Assembly: GCA_949282975.1 (NCBI GenBank)
Contig: CASDQY010000021.1
Location: 1 to 43,081 of the forward strand
Length of the DNA: 43,081 nt
Origin: an uncultured Oscillospiraceae bacterium
GTDB taxonomy: Bacteria > Bacillota > Clostridia > Oscillospirales > Ruminococcaceae
Direction of reading: 5' to 3'
A program made the position numbers and the translations under genes. Below, piece by piece: positions 7,929 to 15,132 of the stretch. The notes under the pieces were generated by a model, which worked only from the letters and a program-made list of their open reading frames with translations, was not told the DNA's origin and did not search any database. How positions within the stretch are numbered: the first letter of the stretch is position 1; each line of letters begins with the position of its first letter.

Positions 7929-8113
7929 GAATCGTTGGCAAAGCGGCTCAAAGGGGAAAGCGGATCTGAAACATCCTCTGGTCCGGCGGTCAGAAGGGCC
8001 CTGGTTTCGCTTTTGGCGAAAACCGGGGGTTCATTCAGACAACACAGGCCGGCGAAGACGGCATGGCGTGACTGTTTGATGTAGTACCACAGCCCAAATG
8101 CCCTTTGCTGATT
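7929..8113 (+). ncRNA. Candidate structured RNA of about 185 nt (6S-like fold possible)
   Basis: The two ends can pair into a long irregular closing stem: AATC/GATT, then GCAAAG plus GGC with one bulged C (about 7938-7948) against GCCCTTTGC (8099-8107). Inside, TCTGAA (7965-7970) pairs with TTCAGA (8034-8039), and the apex is a strong hairpin CCCTGGTTTCGC / GCGAAAACCGGGG (about 8000-8027, loop TTTTG). A large asymmetric internal loop lies between. Length, one elongated hairpin with a central bubble, and a start at the promoter resemble 6S RNA, but no conserved 6S sequence could be confirmed by eye. It could equally be the first half of a regulatory leader for the two-component genes. Confidence 0.35.
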
Positions 8114-8248
8114 TTAACCGGCTTTCTCAAAAGGCTGCCTTGTGCTGCTGGTGTGGCCGGGAAAAACAAATTCGGAACAGAAATTCTGACGGAAGTTCCG
8201 TCGGAATGGAAAAAAGACCACCGCTTTTCAGCGGAAGGGGGAACGATT

Positions 8249-8941
8249 ATGGCACAGGAAAAAATCATGGTGGTGGACGATGACCAGAATATCTGCGAAC
8301 TGCTCCGCCTTTATCTGGAAAAGGACGGCTATAACGCCACAATCTTCAACGACGGCGAAGAAGCCTTGAAAAATTTTGACAGCGTATCCCCGGATCTGAT
8401 CCTGCTGGACATTATGCTGCCCGGTCAGGACGGCTGGCAGGTATGCCGGGAAGTGCGGAAAAAGTCCAATGTCCCCATTATTATGCTGACCGCCAAAGGG
8501 GAAACCTTCGACAAAGTGCTGGGCCTGGAGCTGGGTGCGGATGATTACGTCACCAAGCCCTTCGACACCAAAGAGGTTATGGCCCGGATCAAGGCGGTGC
8601 TTCGAAGAATGGATCACTCTTCCAAAGCCGACGAGGTCAAGGAAGTGCGCTACGATAAACTGGTGGTCAATATGACCCGTTATGAACTGAAGGTGGACGG
8701 CAAAGTGGTGGATACGCCGCCCAAAGAACTGGAACTTCTCTTCCATTTGGCCAGCCATCCCAATCGGGTGTACACCCGGGATCAGCTTTTGGACGAGGTT
8801 TGGGGCTTTGAGTATTACGGCGATTCCCGCACCATCGACGTTCATGTAAAGCGCCTGCGGGAAAAGCTGGAAGGCGTTTCCGATCAGTGGAGCCTGAAAA
8901 CCGTTTGGGGTGTAGGCTATAAGTTTGAAGTCAATGAATGA
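8249..8941 (+). CDS. OmpR/PhoB-family response regulator
   Basis: This 230-residue protein has a receiver domain (about 5-118) with acidic pocket D10-D11-D12, phospho-acceptor D54 (LLDIMLPG), T81 and K103 (TKPFD). A winged-helix DNA-binding domain follows (about 130-228), with the RTIDVHVKRLREKL recognition helix and a VWGVGYKF wing. The start at 8249 is chosen because GGAAGGGGG precedes it and the receiver begins there; an in-frame extension to 8105 lacks a ribosome site and is made of leader sequence. It is followed by a kinase and an HtrA protease, as in WalRK- or CssRS-like cell-envelope systems. The 5' leader of about 315 nt is unusually long. Confidence 0.95.
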   Translation: MAQEKIMVVDDDQNICELLRLYLEKDGYNATIFNDGEEALKNFDSVSPDLILLDIMLPGQDGWQVCREVRKKSNVPIIMLTAKGETFDKVLGLELGADDYVTKPFDTKEVMARIKAVLRRMDHSSKADEVKEVRYDKLVVNMTRYELKVDGKVVDTPPKELELLFHLASHPNRVYTRDQLLDEVWGFEYYGDSRTIDVHVKRLREKLEGVSDQWSLKTVWGVGYKFEVNE

Positions 8942-8965
8942 CCGCTGCGTTTGCAGCAGGTCTGG

Positions 8966-9002
8966 ACCCCCGTCTGCCTGCTAGGCTCGGGGGTTCCTTT
9001 TT
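8966..9002 (+). terminator. Hairpin between response regulator and kinase
   Basis: ACCCCCG (8966-8972) pairs with CGGGGGT (8988-8994), followed by TCCTTTTTA. It is terminator-like and lies between two genes expected to be co-transcribed, so it may make the kinase a minor product relative to the regulator. Confidence 0.6.
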
Positions 9003-9026
9003 ATCCGGAGAAATTGGGGAAACATT

Positions 9027-10502
9027 ATGCAGCGAAGTATTATCTTTAAGTACTTTACCATTTACCTGGCGTTGGTGCTGCTGAGCATCGCCGTGCTGGG
9101 AGCGGGAATTATGGCGTTTGCCACCATGTATTTCAAGGATGAAAGCTATCAGCAGCTGGAGGTCTGCGCCCAGGAGGGCAGCCAGCGGATCAGCCGCTCC
9201 CTGACGGCGGATGCGCAGCTGGATCAGGAGCTGGTTTCGGACTATCTGGCGGTGATGGCGTCCAGCGTGGATGGGGAGCTTTTGGTCAGCGATTTAGACG
9301 GCACCCTGCTGCTCAGTTCTGATTCGGATTCCAAGCTTCCCGGCGGCCAGGTGGACAGCCGCATCCTGGATCAGCTTCGCCTGGATCTGGTGTATCGGGA
9401 GATGGGCTATCTGGGGGGACTGTTCCCGGTGCACTACAATACGGTGGCTCTGCCCATCTATAGCGGCCAGGAGCAGGTGGTGGGATACTTTTTTGCTTGC
9501 TCCCCGGCCGGAGAACCGTTGAATTCCTTTTTGCTGGACTTTTTGCAGGTGTTTTCCGTGGCATCGGTGATTGTTCTGGCTGTGGTTTCGGTGATTATCT
9601 ACTTTGTTTCCCGGCAGTTGGTAAAGCCCCTGCGGCAGATGAGCGAAGCCGCCGCCAAGATGAGCAGCGGGGATTTCTCCCAGCGGTTGATGGTGGATTC
9701 CGACGATGAATTGGGCCAGCTGGCCTTGGCCATGAACCATATGGCCCAGTCTTTGTCCTCTCTGGAAACCATGCGCCGGAGCTTTATCTCCAATGTGTCC
9801 CACGAACTGAAAACCCCTATGACCACCATCTCCGGCTTTGTGGACGGCATTTTGGACGGCACCATTCCCCCCAATCAGCAAAAGAAATATCTTCGGATTG
9901 TATCGGATGAAGTCAACCGCTTAAGCCGTTTGGTGGTAAGCATGCTCAATCTTTCCCGGATTGAAGCCGGGGAAATGAAGCTCACCCGCCAAAAGGTGGA
10001 TGCTGTGGACTCCACCATTCAAACCCTCTTCCAGCTGGAATCCCAGATTGAAAAGCGGGAACTGGAGGTACAGGGTCTGGATCACGAGCCTTTGTATGTG
10101 GACGCCGATCCGGACCTGCTCCACCAGGTGATCTATAACCTTACAGAAAATGCCTGCAAATTTGCCAACCAGGGGGGCACCCTGTCTTTCTCCTTTGAAA
10201 AAGAGGGGAACCGTGCTTTAATCGGGGTGCGGAATACCGGGGAAGGACTGTCCAAGCAGGAACTATCCCGGGTGTTCGACCGGTTTTATAAAACCGACCG
10301 CTCCCGGGGCCTGGACAAAACCGGCGTGGGGCTGGGCCTTTACATCGTCCGCTCCATCGTTACCCTCCATGGCGGGGATATTATTGTCCGCTCCGTAAAG
10401 GGGGAATACACGGAATTTGTGTTTACCCTGCCCCTTTACAATCCCATGCGGAAGTTCAAGAAGAAAACCGATGGTAAGGAGGAATCCAATGCGAAATCAT
10501 GA
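9027..10502 (+). CDS. Membrane sensor histidine kinase
   Basis: This is a 491-residue class I sensor kinase. Span 1 (about 10-33), an extracellular domain of about 130 residues, span 2 (about 168-193), a HAMP linker (about 194-246, KPLRQMSEAAAKMSSGDF), a dimerisation/phospho-acceptor helix with H259 in SNVSHELKTP, and a HATPase domain with N box YNLTENACKF and GVGLGLYIV. Its stop overlaps the start of the HtrA gene by 14 nt. It pairs with the upstream response regulator. The extracellular domain looks like a small PAS/Cache-type sensor, but the signal is unknown. The neighbouring protease points to envelope or secretion stress. Confidence 0.95.
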   Translation: MQRSIIFKYFTIYLALVLLSIAVLGAGIMAFATMYFKDESYQQLEVCAQEGSQRISRSLTADAQLDQELVSDYLAVMASSVDGELLVSDLDGTLLLSSDSDSKLPGGQVDSRILDQLRLDLVYREMGYLGGLFPVHYNTVALPIYSGQEQVVGYFFACSPAGEPLNSFLLDFLQVFSVASVIVLAVVSVIIYFVSRQLVKPLRQMSEAAAKMSSGDFSQRLMVDSDDELGQLALAMNHMAQSLSSLETMRRSFISNVSHELKTPMTTISGFVDGILDGTIPPNQQKKYLRIVSDEVNRLSRLVVSMLNLSRIEAGEMKLTRQKVDAVDSTIQTLFQLESQIEKRELEVQGLDHEPLYVDADPDLLHQVIYNLTENACKFANQGGTLSFSFEKEGNRALIGVRNTGEGLSKQELSRVFDRFYKTDRSRGLDKTGVGLGLYIVRSIVTLHGGDIIVRSVKGEYTEFVFTLPLYNPMRKFKKKTDGKEESNAKS

Positions 10503-11802
10503 TCCCAATTCCCATGCGTCCCGGCAAACGTCCTCCGGCGGCTTCCAGGTAATCTCCGGCCAGCCTGCCGGAGAATTTCAAAAGGTGAGCCATATCTCCG
10601 GAAAAGAAGATACCGGCGTACCGGTCATGGCGGATTTGTCTTTGGGCGCTCAGCGGCATTCCGGTATCCGGCTTTTCTGGGTGATTTTAATTGTTTTGGC
10701 CGGCGTGGCGCTGATGGTCGCCATTGCCCTGGCTGTGCTGCAATGGCGGGAAGAAGCTTCCGACAGCGTGGGGGAGCAGGTTCAGCTGACCTTACAGCAG
10801 CCTCCTGATTCTTCCAACCAAAGCAGTTCTTACGATGACGGCCTTTCCACGGAAGAGATCGCCGCTATGGCAGAGGACAGCGTAGTGGGCATTATCACTG
10901 CTTCCCTGAGCAGCAGCGGGAACGGCTATATCACCAACAGTCAGGGAAGCGGGGTGATCCTCACTTCCGACGGCTATATCGTCACCAACGCCCATGTTAT
11001 CGGTACGGCGGACAGCACCGGCACCACCTATATCCCCGCCGAGCGGATCGTGGTGTATTTCCATGACGGCAGCTCGGTGGACGCTTCTCTGATTGCCTTT
11101 GACGCACCCACCGATCTGGCGGTAATTAAGGTGGAGGTACAGCAGGAACTGACCCCCGCTGTGCTGGGGGATCCCGATGCACTGGTGCTGGGGGAACGGG
11201 TGGTAGCCATCGGCAACCCCGGCGGCATCTCCCTGTCCGGCACCATTACCCAGGGCATTGTCTCCGGTTTGGACCGCACCGTAACCGTGGGCAATGCGGG
11301 AGGGGACCAGATCCCCTGCATTCAAACCGATGCCGCCATCAATACCGGTAATTCCGGCGGCGCTTTGCTGAATAAATACGGCCAGGTGGTGGGCATCGTT
11401 TCCATTAAAATGGGGGACAGCTATGAGAATATCGGTTTTGCCATTCCCATGGATCTGGTGAAGTCGGTGGCGGAGGAGCTGATTGCCCATGGCAATGTGC
11501 AGCTGGGCCGTGTTCGCATCGGCGTTACCTATACCAGCATTACCGAAGAGATGAGCGCTCTTTACGGCATCCCCGCCGGATTGCGGGTGGTGGAAGTGGA
11601 CGCTCAAAGCGACTGCGTGGGCAAAATCCAACCCGGCGACATCATTACCGCCATGGACGGCACCCAGGTGCTGGACAGCGACAGCATTGACGCAGTCCTG
11701 CAAACCAAAATAGCCGGCGATCCTTTGATACTCACCGTCTATCGTGCGGATGAGAACGGGGAAGGGTACCAGAATGTAGCCATTACCCTGATGGAAGAAT
11801 AA
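10489..11802 (+). CDS. HtrA/DegP-like membrane serine protease with PDZ domain
   Basis: This is a 437-residue S1C protease. A cytoplasmic N-terminus of about 58 residues precedes one span (59-86), then a trypsin-like domain with catalytic H169 (TNAHV), D209 (TDLAVI) and S289 (NTGNSGGALL), and one PDZ domain (about 345-425). The family degrades or refolds damaged proteins outside the membrane. The start at 10489 has AAGGAGG 6 bp upstream and lies within the last codons of the kinase gene, which suggests translational coupling; an in-frame start at 10417 is deeper inside the kinase and lacks a ribosome site. It ends the two-component unit and may be one of its targets, as htrA genes are in Bacillus (CssRS). 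Confidence 0.95.
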   Translation: MRNHDPNSHASRQTSSGGFQVISGQPAGEFQKVSHISGKEDTGVPVMADLSLGAQRHSGIRLFWVILIVLAGVALMVAIALAVLQWREEASDSVGEQVQLTLQQPPDSSNQSSSYDDGLSTEEIAAMAEDSVVGIITASLSSSGNGYITNSQGSGVILTSDGYIVTNAHVIGTADSTGTTYIPAERIVVYFHDGSSVDASLIAFDAPTDLAVIKVEVQQELTPAVLGDPDALVLGERVVAIGNPGGISLSGTITQGIVSGLDRTVTVGNAGGDQIPCIQTDAAINTGNSGGALLNKYGQVVGIVSIKMGDSYENIGFAIPMDLVKSVAEELIAHGNVQLGRVRIGVTYTSITEEMSALYGIPAGLRVVEVDAQSDCVGKIQPGDIITAMDGTQVLDSDSIDAVLQTKIAGDPLILTVYRADENGEGYQNVAITLMEE

Positions 11803-11823
11803 AAACTGCATTGCAAACAAGAC

Positions 11824-11860
11824 CGCCTGCGGGGCAAAACAGCACCCGCAGGCGATTTTT
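11824..11860. terminator. Intrinsic terminator after htrA-like gene
   Basis: A perfect 10-bp GC-rich stem (CGCCTGCGGG 11824-11833 / CCCGCAGGCG 11845-11854) is followed by ATTTTT on the plus strand. It also lies downstream of the convergent minus-strand operon ending at 11925 and may act on both. Confidence 0.88.
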
Positions 11861-11924
11861 AGGTTCTTATGTTTTAAAGTTGGTGAATGGTTTTATTTGT
11901 TTTTCCTTCTTTGTTTTAGGGCAA

Positions 11925-12749
11925 TTACAGCTTCAGCGCTTTGTTCGGGCATTCCTCTACGCACTTCAAACAGAGGATGCATTCAGTGGCATGCTTTTTG
12001 CTTCGGGCGTTGCTTGGTACCTCTACATTCATAGGGCAAACCCGGCTGCATTTATGGCAGGAGACACATTTTGTCTCCTCCACTTTAATTCGGAATAAAG
12101 AGAAATAGCTCATGGGCTTGAGAAATACCGTAATGGGGCAGATGTATTTGCAGAAGGCCCGGTTGTCCTTGCAGAGGAAGGCCAGCAAGATGCCTGTCAG
12201 ATAATACAGCCCGTTGCCAATGAGAAAACTCCACCACATCACCTCTTCCTTGTTCGGTATTCCCAGTAAAAACAGAGCCGATACAAAAATCAGGGAAGCG
12301 GCAAAGGTGAGGTATCGGATCCAGCCCCATTTTTTCCGGCCGGACCGGGGAACTTTATAGGGAAGCAGGTCCAGCACCATGGCGGTCCAGCAGGCGTATC
12401 CGCACCATCCCCGGCCGAACAGCAGCGGCCCGAAGATTTTTGCCACCACATAGTGGATCACCGCCGCCTGGAAGGTCCCCAAAAACAGGTAGTACCAAAA
12501 CCCTTCGATCTGCATATTTTCCCGGCAGAGTATGCCCAGGTATACCAACATATACAGTCCTACGGCAATCTGCACCGCATGGCGGGCATATTTCCATTTT
12601 TTCAGGTATAGCGCCAGCCCCACTGCGATGGCTGTGCCGATGTAGGAAAAATTCAAGAGATAAAAAAGGTTATTTAGGCTCAGCCAAAGAATCACCGCCA
12701 CGGCTTCAAAGACCAGCCACAGCAGAAGGGGAGACAGATATTTTTTCAT
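11925..12749 (-). CDS. Polytopic membrane 4Fe-4S ferredoxin-like protein (NapH/NosR-C type)
   Basis: This 274-residue membrane protein has about five to six spans and a cytoplasmic C-terminal 2x[4Fe-4S] ferredoxin domain: CVSCHKCSRVCP, then CILCLKCVEECP near the end. Upstream it carries RGWCGYACW and CKYICP, cysteine motifs of the NapH/NosR/CcoG membrane redox family, which pass electrons between quinone or soluble donors and partner enzymes. The start at 12749 has GGAGG 8 bp upstream and overlaps the preceding gene's stop in an ATGA, so the two are translationally coupled. No terminal reductase is adjacent; the rubredoxin-domain oxidoreductase two genes upstream in the same operon is the nearest possible redox partner (inference). 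Confidence 0.87.
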   Translation of the reverse strand: MKKYLSPLLLWLVFEAVAVILWLSLNNLFYLLNFSYIGTAIAVGLALYLKKWKYARHAVQIAVGLYMLVYLGILCRENMQIEGFWYYLFLGTFQAAVIHYVVAKIFGPLLFGRGWCGYACWTAMVLDLLPYKVPRSGRKKWGWIRYLTFAASLIFVSALFLLGIPNKEEVMWWSFLIGNGLYYLTGILLAFLCKDNRAFCKYICPITVFLKPMSYFSLFRIKVEETKCVSCHKCSRVCPMNVEVPSNARSKKHATECILCLKCVEECPNKALKL

Positions 12750-13438
12750 CCCTGTTTCCTCCGCAAAGAGCGCAGCAGTTTTTTCTGCTCCGGTGTAATC
12801 CTTCGGCTTTCCACCGCTTTCTGGATGGTTTTGTTGTGAACCCAGATCTCCAGTTTTTCCTCCGTCAACCAGGGAAGGGCAGCCTCCCACTGTTTGGCCA
12901 GCGCCGTGGCAAACAGCCAGGCCTGCATCATCCGGATGTAATACTCCTCCCGCCGGATCTCTCCCGCCCGCTGCAGCACGGCGGGGGTGAAGTCCTCCTC
13001 CAGAAAATGGCTCATCAGCATCCCCAGCCCAAACCGCACGGTGTAGGGATGGGCGTCCGTCAGCCAAAGGGGGATTTGCTCCCACAGTTCTGGGTGATGT
13101 TTGGCAAATACGTTGGGGGAAAGTAGGTCGCAGGTGGCCCAGTTGTCTACCTGGGGAAGGAATGCTTCCAGCCGCCGGATCACTTCCCGGTAATCCTTTT
13201 TCCGCTCCAGCAGCAGGCCGTGAAGGTTGTTTTCCTCATAGTAGAAGTGGGGGAGAGAGTCCAAAAAACAGTCCGCATCCGGGCCTTTGCTCAGCCCGGC
13301 GGCATACTTTCTCAACACCGGCATTCGTACCCCCATCACCCGGTGGGGGTTGTAGTCCGGCATCAGCTTGCATTGGAATTCCCGGTATTCCGGGTCGGCC
13401 AGAGCCAACAGCTCCCGGCGGATGGTTTCAGGGTTCAT
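12746..13438 (-). CDS. AlkD-like DNA alkylation repair enzyme
   Basis: This 230-residue protein is all-helical with HEAT-like repeats, the size of AlkC/AlkD 3-methyladenine glycosylases, which remove positively charged alkylated bases without flipping them. The family's active-site pattern is seen as W100 and D104 (VDNWATCDLL) with R135 (TVRFGLGML). The start at 13438 has GAAAGGA upstream; a longer reading to 13708 overlaps the previous gene and lacks family character. It is the middle gene of three, 17 bp after the rubredoxin-domain gene and overlapping the membrane ferredoxin by 4 bp. A DNA-repair enzyme between two redox genes is an unexpected grouping. Confidence 0.88.
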   Translation of the reverse strand: MNPETIRRELLALADPEYREFQCKLMPDYNPHRVMGVRMPVLRKYAAGLSKGPDADCFLDSLPHFYYEENNLHGLLLERKKDYREVIRRLEAFLPQVDNWATCDLLSPNVFAKHHPELWEQIPLWLTDAHPYTVRFGLGMLMSHFLEEDFTPAVLQRAGEIRREEYYIRMMQAWLFATALAKQWEAALPWLTEEKLEIWVHNKTIQKAVESRRITPEQKKLLRSLRRKQG

Positions 13439-13455
13439 AGGGTTCCTTTCTGAAA

Positions 13456-14838
13456 TCAGGCGTGGGGAATGTTGGTGAATTCGCTGATTTCCCGGTTGGT
13501 GGTGCAGAGATCTTTGACACTTAAATCGTGAATGTCGCTGTGGCCGGTAATGCGGGCAAACATTTTCAGTTCTTCCCGGCTGACATTCAGATAGTTTGCC
13601 ACCCGCTTTGCAGCATCGTCGGGGCTTAGCCGTTTGCGCAACTCCGGATTTTGGGTGGCAATCCCCATGGGGCAGTTGCCGGACCCGCAGATGCGGTACT
13701 GCTGGCATCCTAACGCCAAAAGCGCCCCGGTGGCCACGGCAACAGCGTCAGCGCCCATGGCGATGGCTTTGGCAAAGTCCGCCGATACCCTTAGCCCCCC
13801 GGTCACGACCAGGTCAATCTCGGCCCCTGCTTCATCCAGATAAGCCCGGGCACGATGCAGGGCATAGATGGTGGGCACTCCGGCAGCATCCCGGAGCATT
13901 TGCGGGGCAGAGCCGGTGCCGCCGCCCCGGCCGTCAATGGTGATGAAATCCGGCTGGGCAAAGACGCACCAGTCCAGATCCCGCTCAATCTGTCCGGCGG
14001 CGATCTTAATGCCGATGGGCCGGCCCTCCGAAGCATAGCGGAGCTGCTCCACCAGGTCCCGCAGGTTCTCCTTGCTGCCGATGTCCTCAAACCGGGAGGG
14101 AGCGTGGATGTCCTGCCCTACGGTGCGGCCACGGATTCGGGCGATTTCAGAGGTTACCTTTTCCCCCGGCAGATGCCCGCCCATGCCCGGCTTAGCGCTT
14201 TGCCCGATCTTAATTTCGATGGCATCGGCACGTTTCAGCAGTTCCGGGGTGACGCTGTAGCGGTTGGCCACGTATTCGAAGATGTAGGCGCCGGCCGCCT
14301 CCATTTCTTCCGGGAGCACCCCGCCCTCCCCGGAACAGGCGGCGGTTCCCGCCATGGCGGCGCCTTTTGCCAGCGCAATTTTCGCTTCCCTGGAAAGGGC
14401 GCCGAAAGACATGTGGGAGATGTATACCGGACTTTCCAGCACCATGGGCCGTTTGGCGTGTTTGCCGATGACGGTTCGGGTGGAAACCGGGGCGTCGTCC
14501 GCCAAAGGGAAGGCAGCAAGCTGCGCCCCCAACAAAAGGATGTCTTCCCAGGCGGGAAGGGCCATCTTGGTTCCCATGGCGGCAGACAAAGACCTGCCGG
14601 TTGCCGCCATTTCATGGATTTCCTTCATATAGCGGATGGACTCATCCTCCCGGGCGTACTCCCCGGGGTAGTCCGGCGCCGAATCGGGCTTGGGGGAAGC
14701 CGGGGCTTTTTCCTCCTTTTTGCGGAATACGCTGGCGGGCTGGCGGCAGACAGGACATTCTTTTAAATCAGAAAAGGATTTTCCTTCCTTTTCTTCGTCG
14801 AACAGGTAGCCGCAGACGCTGCATTGATAAACGGCCAT
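13456..14838 (-). CDS. Rubredoxin-fused glutamate synthase-like FMN/Fe-S oxidoreductase
   Basis: This 460-residue protein has an N-terminal rubredoxin-like domain (C6-x2-C9, C28-x2-C31) and a low-complexity linker of about 30 residues. A glutamate-synthase alpha-subunit central domain follows (about 75-455), a TIM barrel binding FMN with GRGGGTGSAP and VTGGLRVSADFAKAIAMGADAV phosphate-binding loops. CQQYRICGSGNCP supplies the three cysteines of a 3Fe-4S centre. It lacks the glutamine amidotransferase domain, so it resembles archaeal-type/GlxD GltB-like proteins, whose activity is often unproven. It leads a three-gene operon and starts 41 bp from an extended -10 promoter. True glutamate synthase activity would need an ammonia source and reductase not seen here. 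Confidence 0.9.
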   Translation of the reverse strand: MAVYQCSVCGYLFDEEKEGKSFSDLKECPVCRQPASVFRKKEEKAPASPKPDSAPDYPGEYAREDESIRYMKEIHEMAATGRSLSAAMGTKMALPAWEDILLLGAQLAAFPLADDAPVSTRTVIGKHAKRPMVLESPVYISHMSFGALSREAKIALAKGAAMAGTAACSGEGGVLPEEMEAAGAYIFEYVANRYSVTPELLKRADAIEIKIGQSAKPGMGGHLPGEKVTSEIARIRGRTVGQDIHAPSRFEDIGSKENLRDLVEQLRYASEGRPIGIKIAAGQIERDLDWCVFAQPDFITIDGRGGGTGSAPQMLRDAAGVPTIYALHRARAYLDEAGAEIDLVVTGGLRVSADFAKAIAMGADAVAVATGALLALGCQQYRICGSGNCPMGIATQNPELRKRLSPDDAAKRVANYLNVSREELKMFARITGHSDIHDLSVKDLCTTNREISEFTNIPHA

Positions 14839-14882
14839 AGTGCAATCCTCCTTGCTTCGGAACAGGTCCGTGATTTTTCTTC

Positions 14883-14891
14883 AGTATACCA
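14883..14891 (-). promoter_or_regulatory. Extended -10 promoter (minus)
   Basis: On the minus strand TATACT (14883-14888) is preceded by TGG, an extended -10. The -35 region is poor. It lies about 45 bp before the rubredoxin-domain oxidoreductase gene. Confidence 0.55.
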
Positions 14892-15015
14892 GAAATTCAA
14901 AGATATTACCAGTAAAATCTGTTTATTTTAACAAAATCGGCGGTTTTTCTCCTTCTATTTTGCCAATGAATGCCGGATGCAATCCCTGTGCGGCGGGCGG
15001 CGGGGCCGGCTCCCC

Positions 15016-15044
15016 TTGAATTTTTTCGTATTTTCGTGTATGAT
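15016..15044 (+). promoter_or_regulatory. Sigma-A promoter of the ior operon
   Basis: TTGAAT (15016-15021) and TATGAT (15039-15044) are separated by 17 bp. The leader contains a 9-bp hairpin CCTTTTTGG/CCAAAAAGG (15068-15093) that lacks a following U-run. Confidence 0.75.
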
Positions 15045-15132
15045 AGTAATAATCGTAAAAATACGGTCCTTTTTGGGCAGACTGCCAAAAAGGCCGGGAC
15101 TAAAAAATCACTGATAAAGAGAGAGAAAACGC

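Larger units (their letters stand above)
7861..8248 (+). other. 388-bp gene-free, structured leader region
   Basis: The gap between lacZ and the response regulator holds a promoter (7922-7927), a possible structured RNA (7929-8113), then a second set of hairpins just before the response-regulator start: GACGGAA/TTCCGTC near 8187-8202 and CCGCT/AGCGG near 8221-8234. A 72-codon open frame at 7866 has no ribosome site and no family character, so it is not called. No second promoter was seen, so the regulator is probably expressed from the 7922 promoter through a leader of about 315 nt. Confidence 0.6.

Noticed and set aside
7866-8084. 72-codon open frame after lacZ
   Set aside because: No ribosome site, no family, and it overlaps the promoter and the structured leader.
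8099-8160. T-box or known metabolite riboswitch before the response regulator
   Set aside because: No T-box sequence, SAM, FMN, cobalamin or c-di-GMP landmark could be found; only generic stems are visible.
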